Shown: positions 24,975 through 34,214 of the stretch, one piece after another
How the letters are laid out: every line of letters begins with the position of its first letter
Numbering within the stretch: position 1 is the first letter of the stretch
Source of the DNA: a bacterium
Lineage (GTDB): Bacteria > Patescibacteriota > Patescibacteriia > UBA9934 > GWF2-40-263
Assembly (NCBI GenBank): GCA_020057555.1
Contig: JAGVFR010000010.1
Span: 1-39,774, forward strand
Length of the DNA: 39,774 nucleotides
Reading direction: 5' to 3'
Translations under genes and position numbers: made by a program
Notes under the pieces: generated by a model
The model's database searches: none
Told to the model about the DNA's origin: nothing
What the model saw: only the letters and a program-made list of their open reading frames with translations

Positions 24975-26953
24975 AATTCTTTAGCTTCTTTTTCAATATC
25001 AAATTTCTCTGCTCCTTCTTTCTCAACTTCTTCCTTTACTTCCGACTTCTCCTTCTTCTCTGCTTCCTCAAATTCTTTCTTTGCACGTTCTATATCAATT
25101 AATTGCTGTGGACTTGTTGTGACAAGCTGATCTTCTGTATAAGAAGCTACAACTTTGATTGCCGCGTGCTTCTGTCCAGCAAAGAAAATTCCTTCTCCAA
25201 CACCAGATTCCAGCAAAAGATATTTTTCTCCATCCGTAAGATTGAATGTTTTTTGAATGAGATCAATTGCTGATGGTGATTGTTTTAACAAAAGTTGCAA
25301 AGCGGAGTTAGTTACAATTGCTTGTCCATATGGTGAACGCAAAAAGTCGTTCACATCTTGAGTAATGGTCGTAACTCCAAGCCAATACTTTCGCGCACGT
25401 TTTACCAAAGCAAAAATAAATTTTGCCGAGTCGTCGTTTCCCATCAGCCACCATGCTTCATCAATAACTAGAATTCTTTTCTTACGTTCACTTCGCGTAA
25501 CATTCCAAATATAATTTATAATTGTGTAAATACCAACAGGTCGTAATTCATCTTCAAGATCTCGAACAGAAAACACAACAAGTTGATTTTTCATTTCAAC
25601 TGTTGTTGGTGAATTAAGCAAACCTGAAAATGTTCCGTCAGTATATTTTTCCAAACGCGCGACAATCGCTTCCGCGCCTTCCATTCCCTCAAGCACATCT
25701 TGAAAATCCTGCATGATCGGCGCTTCGATTTCAGCAAGCGATGTGAGATCGGGTGTGATATCTTTTTTCGCGTATGTTTCAATAAGAGCGCGATCAAGAA
25801 TAGAATCTTCCTCTGGCGTAAATCCCAATTTCCCTTCCTCACCGATCGGTGTGCCAATCATGATTCGCAACAGCCCCTTGAGAGTTATAACCGCGCTTCG
25901 AATAATATCATCAACTTTTGTTCCCTCTCCAACCGCTCGCGGTAAATCAAACGGATTCACTTTCGCATCAGACGCAAGTGAAACATTGATGTATGTTCCA
26001 CCAACTGCATCTGACAAATGTTTATATTCCATTTCAGGATCAATCACAATCACATCCGTTCCCATCATGAGAGATCGTAAAATCTCAAGCTTAACAGTGT
26101 ATGATTTTCCAGCTCCGGAACTTGCAAACACAACTGCGTTTGCGTTTTGCAAACTAAAACGATCAAACAAAATCAAAGAATTATTGTGACGATTGATTCC
26201 ATAAAGAATTCCATTGTCTGATGTGAGATCCGAACTGATGAACGGAAAAGAAGCCGCGATCGGCGACGTGTTCATGTTATACGTAATCATGAGCTCGTCA
26301 TTTCCAAGTGGAATTGTTGAATTGAAACCTTGTTCAGCCTGATAAAATCCAGCTTTTGTATAAATAAGCTTGCTTCCAAATAATGATTCAACCTCTGAAC
26401 TAAAACGATCAAGTTCCTCTTCGCTCTTCGCGTAAATTGTGACGTAAAAAGCAAATTGAAAAAAGTGTTCAATTCCTTGAGTGATCGCGTCACGCAGAGC
26501 TTCAATGTCACGCAAAGCAGTTTCAGAAAGAGGATCGCGAGGAGCGCCTCTTTCAGCGTCACCATAAACTTTTGCTTCAAGCACACCGACTTTTTTCTGA
26601 AGTTGCTTGAGAATTATATTCGCCTTCAATGGATAGAAAAACATTCCAACATCAAATGTTTTGTTGAGATTGATAAGCGTTGCTGACCAACCAAGTCCGA
26701 TATGTCGTGGATATGTAATAACGAAAATCGTGCGCACAAAAACTCCGGACAAAAGTAGTGATCGTGGTCGAACCTCAAACGCCGCTGGTGAAATTATGTC
26801 TTTTACAGTTACAACTCCTTTATGATAAATCCGCTCCTCTTCAAGAAGTTCGCGCTCTTTCTTTAACTTCACTTCCTCTGGTTTGATCTTTTGTTCTTTT
26901 GAAGGAGGAGGTGCTGGTAAAGATTCTTTGATTTTTCCAATTTCAATCGCCAT
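24971..26953 (-). CDS. VirB4/TraC-type secretion ATPase, C-terminal ATPase part
   Basis: A 660-aa ATPase that would power the type IV secretion-like machine at the inner membrane. It has Walker A SSGAGKSYTVK near residue 280, the following DPEMEYKHL motif typical of VirB4/TraC, and Walker B RILVIDEAWWLMG near residue 500. The late motif WLGVTTITQDVNDFL is also present. The C-terminus is rich in Glu and Lys. The N-terminal VirB4 domain is partly encoded by the separate upstream gene (26958-27641). The start at 26953 (MAIEIGK) is chosen because it follows the upstream stop by four bases; an ATG at 26983 would overlap that gene by 26 bases. No Shine-Dalgarno sequence decides between them. Confidence 0.92.
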   Translation of the reverse strand: MAIEIGKIKESLPAPPPSKEQKIKPEEVKLKKERELLEEERIYHKGVVTVKDIISPAAFEVRPRSLLLSGVFVRTIFVITYPRHIGLGWSATLINLNKTFDVGMFFYPLKANIILKQLQKKVGVLEAKVYGDAERGAPRDPLSETALRDIEALRDAITQGIEHFFQFAFYVTIYAKSEEELDRFSSEVESLFGSKLIYTKAGFYQAEQGFNSTIPLGNDELMITYNMNTSPIAASFPFISSDLTSDNGILYGINRHNNSLILFDRFSLQNANAVVFASSGAGKSYTVKLEILRSLMMGTDVIVIDPEMEYKHLSDAVGGTYINVSLASDAKVNPFDLPRAVGEGTKVDDIIRSAVITLKGLLRIMIGTPIGEEGKLGFTPEEDSILDRALIETYAKKDITPDLTSLAEIEAPIMQDFQDVLEGMEGAEAIVARLEKYTDGTFSGLLNSPTTVEMKNQLVVFSVRDLEDELRPVGIYTIINYIWNVTRSERKKRILVIDEAWWLMGNDDSAKFIFALVKRARKYWLGVTTITQDVNDFLRSPYGQAIVTNSALQLLLKQSPSAIDLIQKTFNLTDGEKYLLLESGVGEGIFFAGQKHAAIKVVASYTEDQLVTTSPQQLIDIERAKKEFEEAEKKEKSEVKEEVEKEGAEKFDIEKEAKEL

Positions 26954-26957
26954 AAAT

Positions 26958-27641
26958 TTACGAAGCTTCAACTCGAATTTCATCCAAACTTGTTAGTTTC
27001 TCTTCCTCAAACAAATCAGGATTATAAACATTATAATATAGTTCAATCAGACTTTGTGTATCTAAACGGACGGACGCAAGCCCCATGCTATTCAGCTCAC
27101 CCTGAACAACATCAACTCTACGCATCAGTTGTTCAAGACGATCAGCAAGCTGTTTTTCATTCAATTTCGCTGATGCGGCCGGCGACAAAGATTCAGACAA
27201 GCGAGTCCAAAAATTTTTTCTCTTGTTTGATAAAGGATCATAAGGCAGAACAACATAAAAACGTTTTTGCATTATCTGTCCAAGTTCTACAAGTTCACCA
27301 ACGAACGTTCTGTAATCAGAAATTTGAGCTCGTAACAAATCATTTTCTGATTTTTGTTCCTGTTCTTTAAGTGCGTTCATATACGCATCAATATTCATTC
27401 GACGAGACTGAATAACAATCTGAATTGGAAATTCAAGACTGTTCAAAAACGACATGTACGCTTGAATGATCGCTTCTTGTTCATCTTCAGACTTGAGCGC
27501 AAAATTTATACTTGAAACAAGCAAAACCGCCCGCACGGTTCCATCTTTAAGCATCACCATGTCATCGCGAATCTCGGCAATATCAAGATAACTCACTGTG
27601 TTTGGACCTGGCTTTGGTTTGGCAAGTTTTTTAGATTGCAT
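26958..27641 (-). CDS. TraC/VirB4 N-terminal domain protein, separately encoded
   Basis: A 227-aa protein with no membrane helix. Its start (YLDIAEIRDDMVMLKDGTVRAVLLVSSINFALKSEDEQ) and the FPIQIVIQSRRMNIDAYM segment resemble the N-terminal domain of VirB4/TraC-type ATPases, which contacts the membrane partners. It lies three bases downstream of the PrgI gene and four bases before the ATPase gene. This suggests that an ancestral VirB4 has been split in two, as is common for this cluster in Patescibacteria; that comparison is from memory. There is no Walker motif, as expected. Confidence 0.85.
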   Translation of the reverse strand: MQSKKLAKPKPGPNTVSYLDIAEIRDDMVMLKDGTVRAVLLVSSINFALKSEDEQEAIIQAYMSFLNSLEFPIQIVIQSRRMNIDAYMNALKEQEQKSENDLLRAQISDYRTFVGELVELGQIMQKRFYVVLPYDPLSNKRKNFWTRLSESLSPAASAKLNEKQLADRLEQLMRRVDVVQGELNSMGLASVRLDTQSLIELYYNVYNPDLFEEEKLTSLDEIRVEAS

Positions 27642-27644
27642 ACG

Positions 27645-28076
27645 CTATTCTTCTGGTTTATAAATTCCACCCGTATTTACAACAAGTGACAATTCGTTCA
27701 GACGCGAAACAGAAATTGGCTCTTTGCGCGGCTGAACCTTTGGTAATTCTGGAGGAGCCTGTTTCATATAAATCTTTAGCTCCGAATCTGTATACACTTT
27801 ATACCAAACTCGTAATTTTGGCTTCTTGAATGTCTGGATAATATTGAGAATAAAAAAATGGAAAACTTGGCCGTTAACTTTTGCAAATGCAAGTGTTCCA
27901 GCAATTATTACAATCGGAACTCCGACAAGCAAAAATGCAACAAACGACAAAAGTTTGAAAAGCCCAAATTCAAGCAGTCCGGCAATCATGAGAATAATAA
28001 ATTGACGCGCCGTAATTGGGCCGAAAATTTGATCTTCCGCGTCAATAAATTGTGGAACTACGAATTGGTTTGGCAC
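27645..28076 (-). CDS. PrgI family (VirB3-like) membrane protein
   Basis: A 143-aa protein. The N-terminus MPNQFVVPQFIDAEDQIFGPITARQF matches the PrgI family pattern. Two adjacent membrane helices follow at about residues 28-68 (IILMIAGLLEFGLFKLL, VGVPIVIIAGTLAF), then a basic tail. PrgI/VirB3 proteins anchor the VirB4 ATPase at the membrane in conjugation systems of Gram-positive bacteria, and the two VirB4-part genes follow directly here. Confidence 0.9.
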   Translation of the reverse strand: MPNQFVVPQFIDAEDQIFGPITARQFIILMIAGLLEFGLFKLLSFVAFLLVGVPIVIIAGTLAFAKVNGQVFHFFILNIIQTFKKPKLRVWYKVYTDSELKIYMKQAPPELPKVQPRKEPISVSRLNELSLVVNTGGIYKPEE

Positions 28077-28088
28077 ATCAGTATTTTA

Positions 28089-29333
28089 TCAAAAACGAAT
28101 CTCGGAGTTTAACTTCATAAGAGCATCATACTCACCGCGTTTTAAATTTCCAAGCATTGCATCTATCCCCTTTCCAGTCACCAATGCTTGTTGCGTAACA
28201 ACAGTACATTGTTTAAACAATGGTGATGCTCTAAATGATTGAAGACCTTGAACGAATTTCTCATACCCCTGCTCCTCCAGCAGATCGAGCATGTCTTTTA
28301 TTCTTTGAACTGCTTGAATTGGATCTTGGGATAATCTTCGAAAACGTTCTAAATCAATTGAACGGAGTTCGTCAGATGGACCTGCGAGGCGGCGCGTAAA
28401 CTGAACATCTTGAACAAATGGTTTTGAGTTTTGAGTTTTGGTTTGTGCTTGTGGAATTATTTTTTCAACAGCTTGTTTAACTTTTTGTGTATCAATTCTT
28501 GAAGCTTGTTGTTCTAAATGATGTTGAATCGAGGTCGCGACTGTTGCGCGCGAAAGTGCAGGAGCAGAAGGAGACATTGATTCAGTTGGAACTTTCCCAG
28601 TAACCGCGGCATATCGTTTGTCAAACAGTTGAGATTCTTTTTGTCTCATCTGTTCTCGCTCAACTTCTTTTTGTTGTTTTTGTATTTGTTGATTTTTTTG
28701 TTCATCGTCGAAAATTTTTCGTTTACTTCCGCGAAAAACTTCGACATTTTGTTCAATAGTCTTCACAAATTTTTCTAACTCTTCACCTGTAACTCCGAGT
28801 CCGCCTTTTTCAACTGATCGTTCTAACATTGCGCGAGTTTCGTTTATTCCACGAATTTCGCGAACGCGCGTAGCTACAATTTCTCGACAGCGACCCATTA
28901 AGCTCTGATTTTTCATCACGCTAGAAATTTGAAGACAAATCTGCGATACGACTTCTTCAATTGAATTTGATGAAGACTGAATAATTGCTTGGTGAGGATT
29001 CAATGCTTTTACGCGATTGCTAAGACCGGGAATTTTATCCATTATCGGCGTAAAAACGTTAACAGAAACTTCAGACAATAAACCAAGAATTTTTTCTTCT
29101 GTTAAACCAAGATGTTCCTTCAAGTTTTTCTTAAATTGATCTTCAGAGTAGACTCCTGAAACAAACCTGAAAATCTCAGCGCCAAGAATTGAGGTCTGAT
29201 CAATGTTCAACCCAAATTCAGTCGCAATTTTCTGTTCCTCTTCAATCTCTTCGTTTGAAAGAAAATATTCTGTTGCTTCTTGCGAAAGCGGTTGGGTGAT
29301 TTTTGAAATGTTTGTTTGCTCTGTCATGGACAT
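28089..29333 (-). CDS. Unrecognised helical protein in the VirB-like operon
   Basis: A 414-aa soluble, mostly helical protein with no membrane segment and no motif I recognise. The first 130 residues are acidic (TEYFLSNEEIEEEQKIATEFG). A Gln/Lys/Glu-rich coiled coil spans about residues 200-240 (QQIQKQQKEVEREQMRQKE). The C-terminal part contains QDVQFTRRLAGPSDELRSID and a helical end. It lies two bases after the VirB6-like gene and 12 before PrgI, so it is probably a structural or regulatory partner of the secretion machine. This is context only. Confidence 0.75.
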   Translation of the reverse strand: MSMTEQTNISKITQPLSQEATEYFLSNEEIEEEQKIATEFGLNIDQTSILGAEIFRFVSGVYSEDQFKKNLKEHLGLTEEKILGLLSEVSVNVFTPIMDKIPGLSNRVKALNPHQAIIQSSSNSIEEVVSQICLQISSVMKNQSLMGRCREIVATRVREIRGINETRAMLERSVEKGGLGVTGEELEKFVKTIEQNVEVFRGSKRKIFDDEQKNQQIQKQQKEVEREQMRQKESQLFDKRYAAVTGKVPTESMSPSAPALSRATVATSIQHHLEQQASRIDTQKVKQAVEKIIPQAQTKTQNSKPFVQDVQFTRRLAGPSDELRSIDLERFRRLSQDPIQAVQRIKDMLDLLEEQGYEKFVQGLQSFRASPLFKQCTVVTQQALVTGKGIDAMLGNLKRGEYDALMKLNSEIRF

Positions 29334-29335
29334 CT

Positions 29336-32182
29336 TTATGCTTGCTTACTACGTTCGCTCACTAATTTCCTAACTTCTTTTGCCGCGATTCGAATTTTTG
29401 CAGTTTCTTGTTCAAGTTGGTTCATTTTATCTCCCAATTCTTTAACTTCAATAATTGACGCTGGATTCACTGCAGCATTTTCGCTTAGCTTATCTTGAAA
29501 CTGTTTTCCGACTTGCGTCTTTTTCACTTCCAAATCTTCAATCTGTTTTCTAATAGGTCTTTGCTCTTCTAGAGTTGCCTTACCAGCTGTGGCAGATAAA
29601 TCCTGATCAAGAGCTTGCATCTGATCATCAATGTTTGCCATCTCACCTGACAGACGATCAAGCGCCGCTTGTCCTTCTGAATCAAGTTTCGCGCGTGCCT
29701 GACTCAATTTGTTGTTGTATTGTGAAACAGCATTTTCAAGTTCAATATTTTTATTTCTATGTTGTTCCCATAATTGAACTTCTGCGTTTTCAATTCTAGG
29801 CGTTTCAGCGTTTGCAAAATTCGCTCGAACAAAATCAGCAGGATTTTTTTCACGCCAAACAGGAGGAACACGACCGAATTTTCCTTCTTCACCTGACACA
29901 CTACCTGTGTCAGAAGCTTCTTTGTGTTGAATATCAATATTTTCTATCATTCTTTGAGTTCCAACAGTTGATTTTTTACTAATCTGTTCTTCCATCAGCT
30001 TAAATTGAAGTTTATCCTTGATTGCATCTAATGTTTGTTTTGCATGGAATCTTTCTTCATTCTTTTGTTCCAATGTTTGACCTTTCCTTAGGGGTTTCTC
30101 GTATTCTTCCTTTACTACTGAAACGATTGCGTTTACTCGTTTCATGTCGCCTTCTTCAATTGCAAGACTTGCGGCGCGCTGTGCTGAATCAGACCCACGA
30201 CCAACAACGCCTTCTGAAGAAAGCAAACGCAAATCCGCATCACTAACTGGAGCAGATTGTCCTTCCCAAGCTTTTCTTTTGTCCTCACCAAAATGTCCTT
30301 GCGCAATAGCTTCGGCCGCTGACATTGTTCTTTCAACATTCTTTTTCCTTTTTTTCATCTTTCCGTCTTTCCCAACAACTTCTTCCTCTTCTTGAACATC
30401 AACTTTAACTTCCATGCCTGCCATTTTTTCCCGAACTTTTTTGTCAAACAAGGCGCTTGAATCTAAACCTTCAATATCAGCTTTATCCTTTAACAAATCA
30501 GACGCGCCAGTCATGCTGGCGTATTTCATTTTAAACTTTTTGAGTTGATCTGTTGTTTTGGCATCACCTTGAAAATCCGATTCCATTGTAGCCCCATACT
30601 TTTCCCAAAGTTTGTTCAAACTTCCGGATTTCACCAATTCTTTTTGCATTTCTTCATCGCCAAGAGCTTCCTTAAACAATGCTTGAGCTTCGTGTTTGCC
30701 GCCTACTGTTTTAGCACCGCTCTGTGCAAATCTTTCTAACTGGCTAAGTTTGGTTGCTTTTGAATCGTCTTTATATTTTTCTCCAGCTTTCGCGATTTCT
30801 GCGTGACGCTCACCAAGAAGTGCTTGCGCGTTACGTGAAGCAGTCACTCCAAGTGTTTTACCTAAAACTCCTGTTCCAGCCGCACCAGCGACTTTTTGCC
30901 ATGCGCGCGCACGGCCTCGTTGTGTGAGCAGTCCTGCAACAGGCTTACTCTCTAACCTTCCACCTACCTCTCTTGCGCCAAAACGTCCAACAGCTCGAGT
31001 ACCGGCCCCAACCTTTCTTCCTGTCCACCCAACACCTTTCATTACTCCGCCTTTTGCAACTCCAAGCATGGCTGGCCCAGCAGCCACAGCTTTTCCAAGC
31101 TGTGCACCGATAAACTTTGCTTTTGATGCTGAACAAAACTTTTGCGCTGTGTCCATTCCAACCATAATCATTGCAGAACCAACAACAAGACTCATGAAAC
31201 TTTGCAGTTCAAAAATTTTCGTCAAAAAGCTAGCTGAATTGCCCAAATCAACTGTGCCAGTATCAAAACCTTGAGCTGTTGATCCGGCTCCGGCAACAGC
31301 AAGCGCAAGCCATAAGAAAAAGGTGATAATTGGACCAATCGCAACTAGACACTTAAAATTTGTCCACCAATCCGAATACGCGCTCGATCCAAGAATTGGA
31401 GCTCCACCAACAAACCACGCAAGCGGCGCAAGAACAATCGCAACCCACAAAGCAACAATTCGATACAATAAAATTCCAAACATTAAAAGTAAAATCGTGA
31501 GAATCCATGCAAGAATAAAAACAGCAGCAATACTTGCAAACGCAAGTCCCCATGATTCAACTCCTTGTCCTCCAGATTGGAAGGCAGATGCACCGCCTGA
31601 AAACGCGGAAATTTTATTAAGACCAAAAAGCTGGATTATATTTCCTGCCGCAATTTCGCTTAAAGCATTTGCAAACGTAAGCATGACAACTTGTCCAAAA
31701 TCAATCATGAGTCCTGCAAGGGTTTTGGAAAAATTTATGAGAATTGCAAATATCATCAGACGCGGAACTTGAGACTGCCATTTAAATTTACTACTACCAA
31801 AAATAGTTCCAAACGCGATAACGATAAGAACGATCACGAAAAACATGTTCACTGTGTCGCGCATAAGCGCCCAACCATATACAACAACAGGAGCATTGGA
31901 AAAATCATTGTAAAGCATGACCGGAATCAGATATTCAATAACCGTAACTATAAGTCCAGCCAATAAACCGGCAAAAAGATTACCAACACTTGCAATTAAG
32001 TTCGCAATATCATCTCCTGATGGAATCGGCCACGCTAGCGCTGGTTTAACAAATGAAAAAATTCCCATTGAAATCACAAATATCAAAAAACCAACGCGTC
32101 CATATTTACGCGCTGAAAATTTTTCGTATCGCGCCCGAAGCCACAAAAGAGCCGCTGTTACACGTGAGTGCGACGGTTGCAT
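29336..32182 (-). CDS. VirB6/TrbL-like polytopic membrane protein with long coiled-coil tail
   Basis: A 948-aa protein. The N-terminal 350 residues hold about eight hydrophobic segments (for example FLIFVISMGIFSFVKPALA, NMFFVIVLIVIAFGTIFG, FILAWILTILLLMFGILLY). This is the arrangement of VirB6/TrbL channel components. A Gly/Ala-rich stretch follows. From about residue 460 a charged, helical region runs to the end, with heptad-like segments (NAVSQYNNKLSQARAKLDSE) and KDGKMKKRKKNVERT near residue 600. It is the first gene of the secretion-like operon. An extended -10 promoter lies 11 bases before the ATG. Confidence 0.85.
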   Translation of the reverse strand: MQPSHSRVTAALLWLRARYEKFSARKYGRVGFLIFVISMGIFSFVKPALAWPIPSGDDIANLIASVGNLFAGLLAGLIVTVIEYLIPVMLYNDFSNAPVVVYGWALMRDTVNMFFVIVLIVIAFGTIFGSSKFKWQSQVPRLMIFAILINFSKTLAGLMIDFGQVVMLTFANALSEIAAGNIIQLFGLNKISAFSGGASAFQSGGQGVESWGLAFASIAAVFILAWILTILLLMFGILLYRIVALWVAIVLAPLAWFVGGAPILGSSAYSDWWTNFKCLVAIGPIITFFLWLALAVAGAGSTAQGFDTGTVDLGNSASFLTKIFELQSFMSLVVGSAMIMVGMDTAQKFCSASKAKFIGAQLGKAVAAGPAMLGVAKGGVMKGVGWTGRKVGAGTRAVGRFGAREVGGRLESKPVAGLLTQRGRARAWQKVAGAAGTGVLGKTLGVTASRNAQALLGERHAEIAKAGEKYKDDSKATKLSQLERFAQSGAKTVGGKHEAQALFKEALGDEEMQKELVKSGSLNKLWEKYGATMESDFQGDAKTTDQLKKFKMKYASMTGASDLLKDKADIEGLDSSALFDKKVREKMAGMEVKVDVQEEEEVVGKDGKMKKRKKNVERTMSAAEAIAQGHFGEDKRKAWEGQSAPVSDADLRLLSSEGVVGRGSDSAQRAASLAIEEGDMKRVNAIVSVVKEEYEKPLRKGQTLEQKNEERFHAKQTLDAIKDKLQFKLMEEQISKKSTVGTQRMIENIDIQHKEASDTGSVSGEEGKFGRVPPVWREKNPADFVRANFANAETPRIENAEVQLWEQHRNKNIELENAVSQYNNKLSQARAKLDSEGQAALDRLSGEMANIDDQMQALDQDLSATAGKATLEEQRPIRKQIEDLEVKKTQVGKQFQDKLSENAAVNPASIIEVKELGDKMNQLEQETAKIRIAAKEVRKLVSERSKQA

Positions 32183-32192
32183 AACTTACGTA

Positions 32193-32201
32193 ATTATAAC
32201 A
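32193..32201 (-). promoter_or_regulatory. Extended -10 promoter of the secretion-like operon
   Basis: TGTTATAAT on the minus strand is a perfect extended -10 element; no good -35 is seen. The predicted start is about 4 bases before the ATG at 32182, so the mRNA would be essentially leaderless. Confidence 0.6.
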
Positions 32202-32207
32202 GAAAAA

Positions 32208-32238
32208 CAAAAGAAAAACCTGTGCGTTTGTGCACAGG
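32208..32238 (-). terminator. Rho-independent terminator after the M23 lipoprotein gene
   Basis: CCTGTGC (32219-32225) pairs with GCACAGG (32232-32238), and the minus strand continues TTTTTCTTTTG. It separates the M23 gene from the secretion-like operon promoter. Confidence 0.85.
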
Positions 32239-32248
32239 CAAGAAAGTT

Positions 32249-34192
32249 CTAAGGACTACATTCAACTGCAGTCCCGATTTTGAGCAAAGCCGAACATCCT
32301 GAAGCTGGACCGTCAGTCGCAGACCATGTTGTTAGATCTGCTTTTGTGTAAACGACGCCTTTGTATTCGATCACAATACTTGCGTCTGGATCAAGACTCG
32401 CGGTTGAATCGTTTCCAGCGCAAAGCCAGGCATAGGCAGGACTGCCTTCGCTTACGTTTAGCCTGAAACCACAGACCCCTTCTGGAACTTGATCGAATGA
32501 CATGGACACATCGTTGTCCGAATCGAACGCGGATTTGTCCCACCATCCACCAAGCACAGATTTGTTACTGTACATTTGAACGTTGAGCATCCGATCTGCC
32601 GAATTTGGATAGCTTACGGTGAAAGAGGCAGATGTTTTGTCAGGAGATTCCTCGACTCGCTGACGCTCGCTCGGGATGACAGGTGAATATGCTTCCTCCT
32701 GCTGTTCCTCTGCTTCAGCCTCTTCGTCATCCTCCTGAAACCCAGCCATCTCAAACTCACCAGAGTTGTCCTGATCAGAAGGTGGTTCGTACTTAGCCAC
32801 AAACATGGAATGGCCACACGTCTCCACTATCTCACTTGAAATGCAGTACATGCCGCTAACACAACCGCCGACAAATGGTTGAACGGACTTTATCACACCG
32901 TTTTCAACCTCAATGATCGGTCGCTGTCCGAAATTCATCTTAAGAAATGTTTTCCAATCCTTGATTGGCATTGCCGCGTTTTGAGCCGCAACATACACAT
33001 CACTCTTGGAATACTCCTTCAAAAGTGTGCCATTGCGGAATTGAGCTTTTCCGCTTATCTCTCCCCATTGAGAAAGATACGGATCCCACCACGCAACTTT
33101 TGGCGGCGGATTTGCGGCCGTGTAGGACAATCCCCAGGATCGAAGCACTGATTCCCATCCAACATCGTTCACTTTGATTCGATATCGATCCCACTGGTTT
33201 GGCGCTCCGACAACAAGCCAAAGTGTTCCGATCGGATCTCGAAATGCCGCGACAAGTCCTTTTTCACTGAACGGAATGCCCATCTGATAGCATTCGAGTT
33301 CTTCATCAGAGATCATAACGAGATTTGAGAAATCATACACATGGCTCCAGAACACTTCCTCATTTTTGAACCAACGCAGTTCGCCATCTTCAATCAGGTA
33401 AACCTTTGCGTCTTGCGCGGTCTTAACGATTGTTCCATTTGGATGTCCAAACGCAACCGGAAGCGCTGACTGATAGTACTTCCCAACAGGTTCATAATCT
33501 CCTTTCTGGCCAGTTCCAAGCCCACACACAAACTGTCCGCTCGTGAGTGTCTTTTCTTCGCCGTAAGAATCGGAAATGATGTAAGTCGTGGAAATCGACT
33601 CGCCGTTTTCCGCCGGAAGCCTTGCATCTCCTTTGTGAAGACCGATGTGCACATGGTCACCGGTGCACAATCCAGTGCAACCCTCGATACCGATAAGTTG
33701 TCCAGCAGTTACTTCACATCCGTCGCACGCAAGAATCTCATCCAAGTGCGCGATGACAACGTAGTAACCATCTCCGATGTCAATGCAAATGTGATTTCCA
33801 AACCCGCTTCCGGTTTCAGCTTCAGTGTGAACATGCACGATTCCGGAAACTGGCGCGTACATTTCTTCACGTTCTGAGTTTGAAGTGTCGAAATCAAGGT
33901 CGTAACGCGTGCAATTTTGTTTGTGGCTATAGTCTCCAGAAACTCCTTGCGTGCACAAAAGCAGAACGCCCTTTGGAAACGGCATTTGCAACTCGGTGTA
34001 GCTACCGCCACCTTTGTTGGAATCGTGGTTGAATGGTTCGACAGGATCTGCGGCCGACTCATCGTCCACTTTCATCTCGTCATAAGATGACTTGTTGATT
34101 GTTGGCTTTGCGCCAACGCGTTGGAAACATCCACCTAGAACAAACACGATCAGAACCGGCAGAAACATTCTGCTCTGGAACTTGGTGAACAT
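32249..34192 (-). CDS. M23 (LytM-type) metallopeptidase lipoprotein with repeated C-terminal modules
   Basis: A 647-aa lipoprotein. The signal peptide ends in lipobox LGGC (Cys 22). The M23 peptidase domain spans about residues 70-200. It has the H-x7-D zinc motif (H90 and D98, in HKQNCTRYDLD), a conserved histidine in VVIAHLDEI (H149) and the HxH motif in GDHVHIGLH (H180, H182). Active M23 enzymes cut peptidoglycan cross-bridges. Several extra cysteines (CDGC, EGCTGLC) suggest disulfides. Residues 240-430 hold three related modules beginning GTIVK, GTLWL and GTLLK, each followed by a WF/Y-type strand, perhaps for wall binding. Near residue 510 the peptide VIPSERQRVEESP marks a dispersed palindromic repeat. 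AGAGGTG precedes the start. It has its own promoter and a possible leader peptide. Confidence 0.9.
   Translation of the reverse strand: MFTKFQSRMFLPVLIVFVLGGCFQRVGAKPTINKSSYDEMKVDDESAADPVEPFNHDSNKGGGSYTELQMPFPKGVLLLCTQGVSGDYSHKQNCTRYDLDFDTSNSEREEMYAPVSGIVHVHTEAETGSGFGNHICIDIGDGYYVVIAHLDEILACDGCEVTAGQLIGIEGCTGLCTGDHVHIGLHKGDARLPAENGESISTTYIISDSYGEEKTLTSGQFVCGLGTGQKGDYEPVGKYYQSALPVAFGHPNGTIVKTAQDAKVYLIEDGELRWFKNEEVFWSHVYDFSNLVMISDEELECYQMGIPFSEKGLVAAFRDPIGTLWLVVGAPNQWDRYRIKVNDVGWESVLRSWGLSYTAANPPPKVAWWDPYLSQWGEISGKAQFRNGTLLKEYSKSDVYVAAQNAAMPIKDWKTFLKMNFGQRPIIEVENGVIKSVQPFVGGCVSGMYCISSEIVETCGHSMFVAKYEPPSDQDNSGEFEMAGFQEDDEEAEAEEQQEEAYSPVIPSERQRVEESPDKTSASFTVSYPNSADRMLNVQMYSNKSVLGGWWDKSAFDSDNDVSMSFDQVPEGVCGFRLNVSEGSPAYAWLCAGNDSTASLDPDASIVIEYKGVVYTKADLTTWSATDGPASGCSALLKIGTAVECSP
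32638..32682 (-). repeat. Dispersed palindromic repeat inserted in the M23 gene
   Basis: On the minus strand the segment begins CTGTCATCCCGAGCGAGCG and ends GTCGAGGAATCTCC. It is recognisable as a widespread bacterial palindromic repeat that often yields the in-frame peptide VIPSERQRVEESP, as it does here, in a low-complexity linker. Confidence 0.7.
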
Positions 34193-34214
34193 GATTCACC
34201 TCTTTCTAGAAGCG

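Noticed and set aside
24971-32182. Integrative conjugative element
   Set aside because: No relaxase, coupling protein, integrase or attachment sites flank the VirB-like genes in this window.
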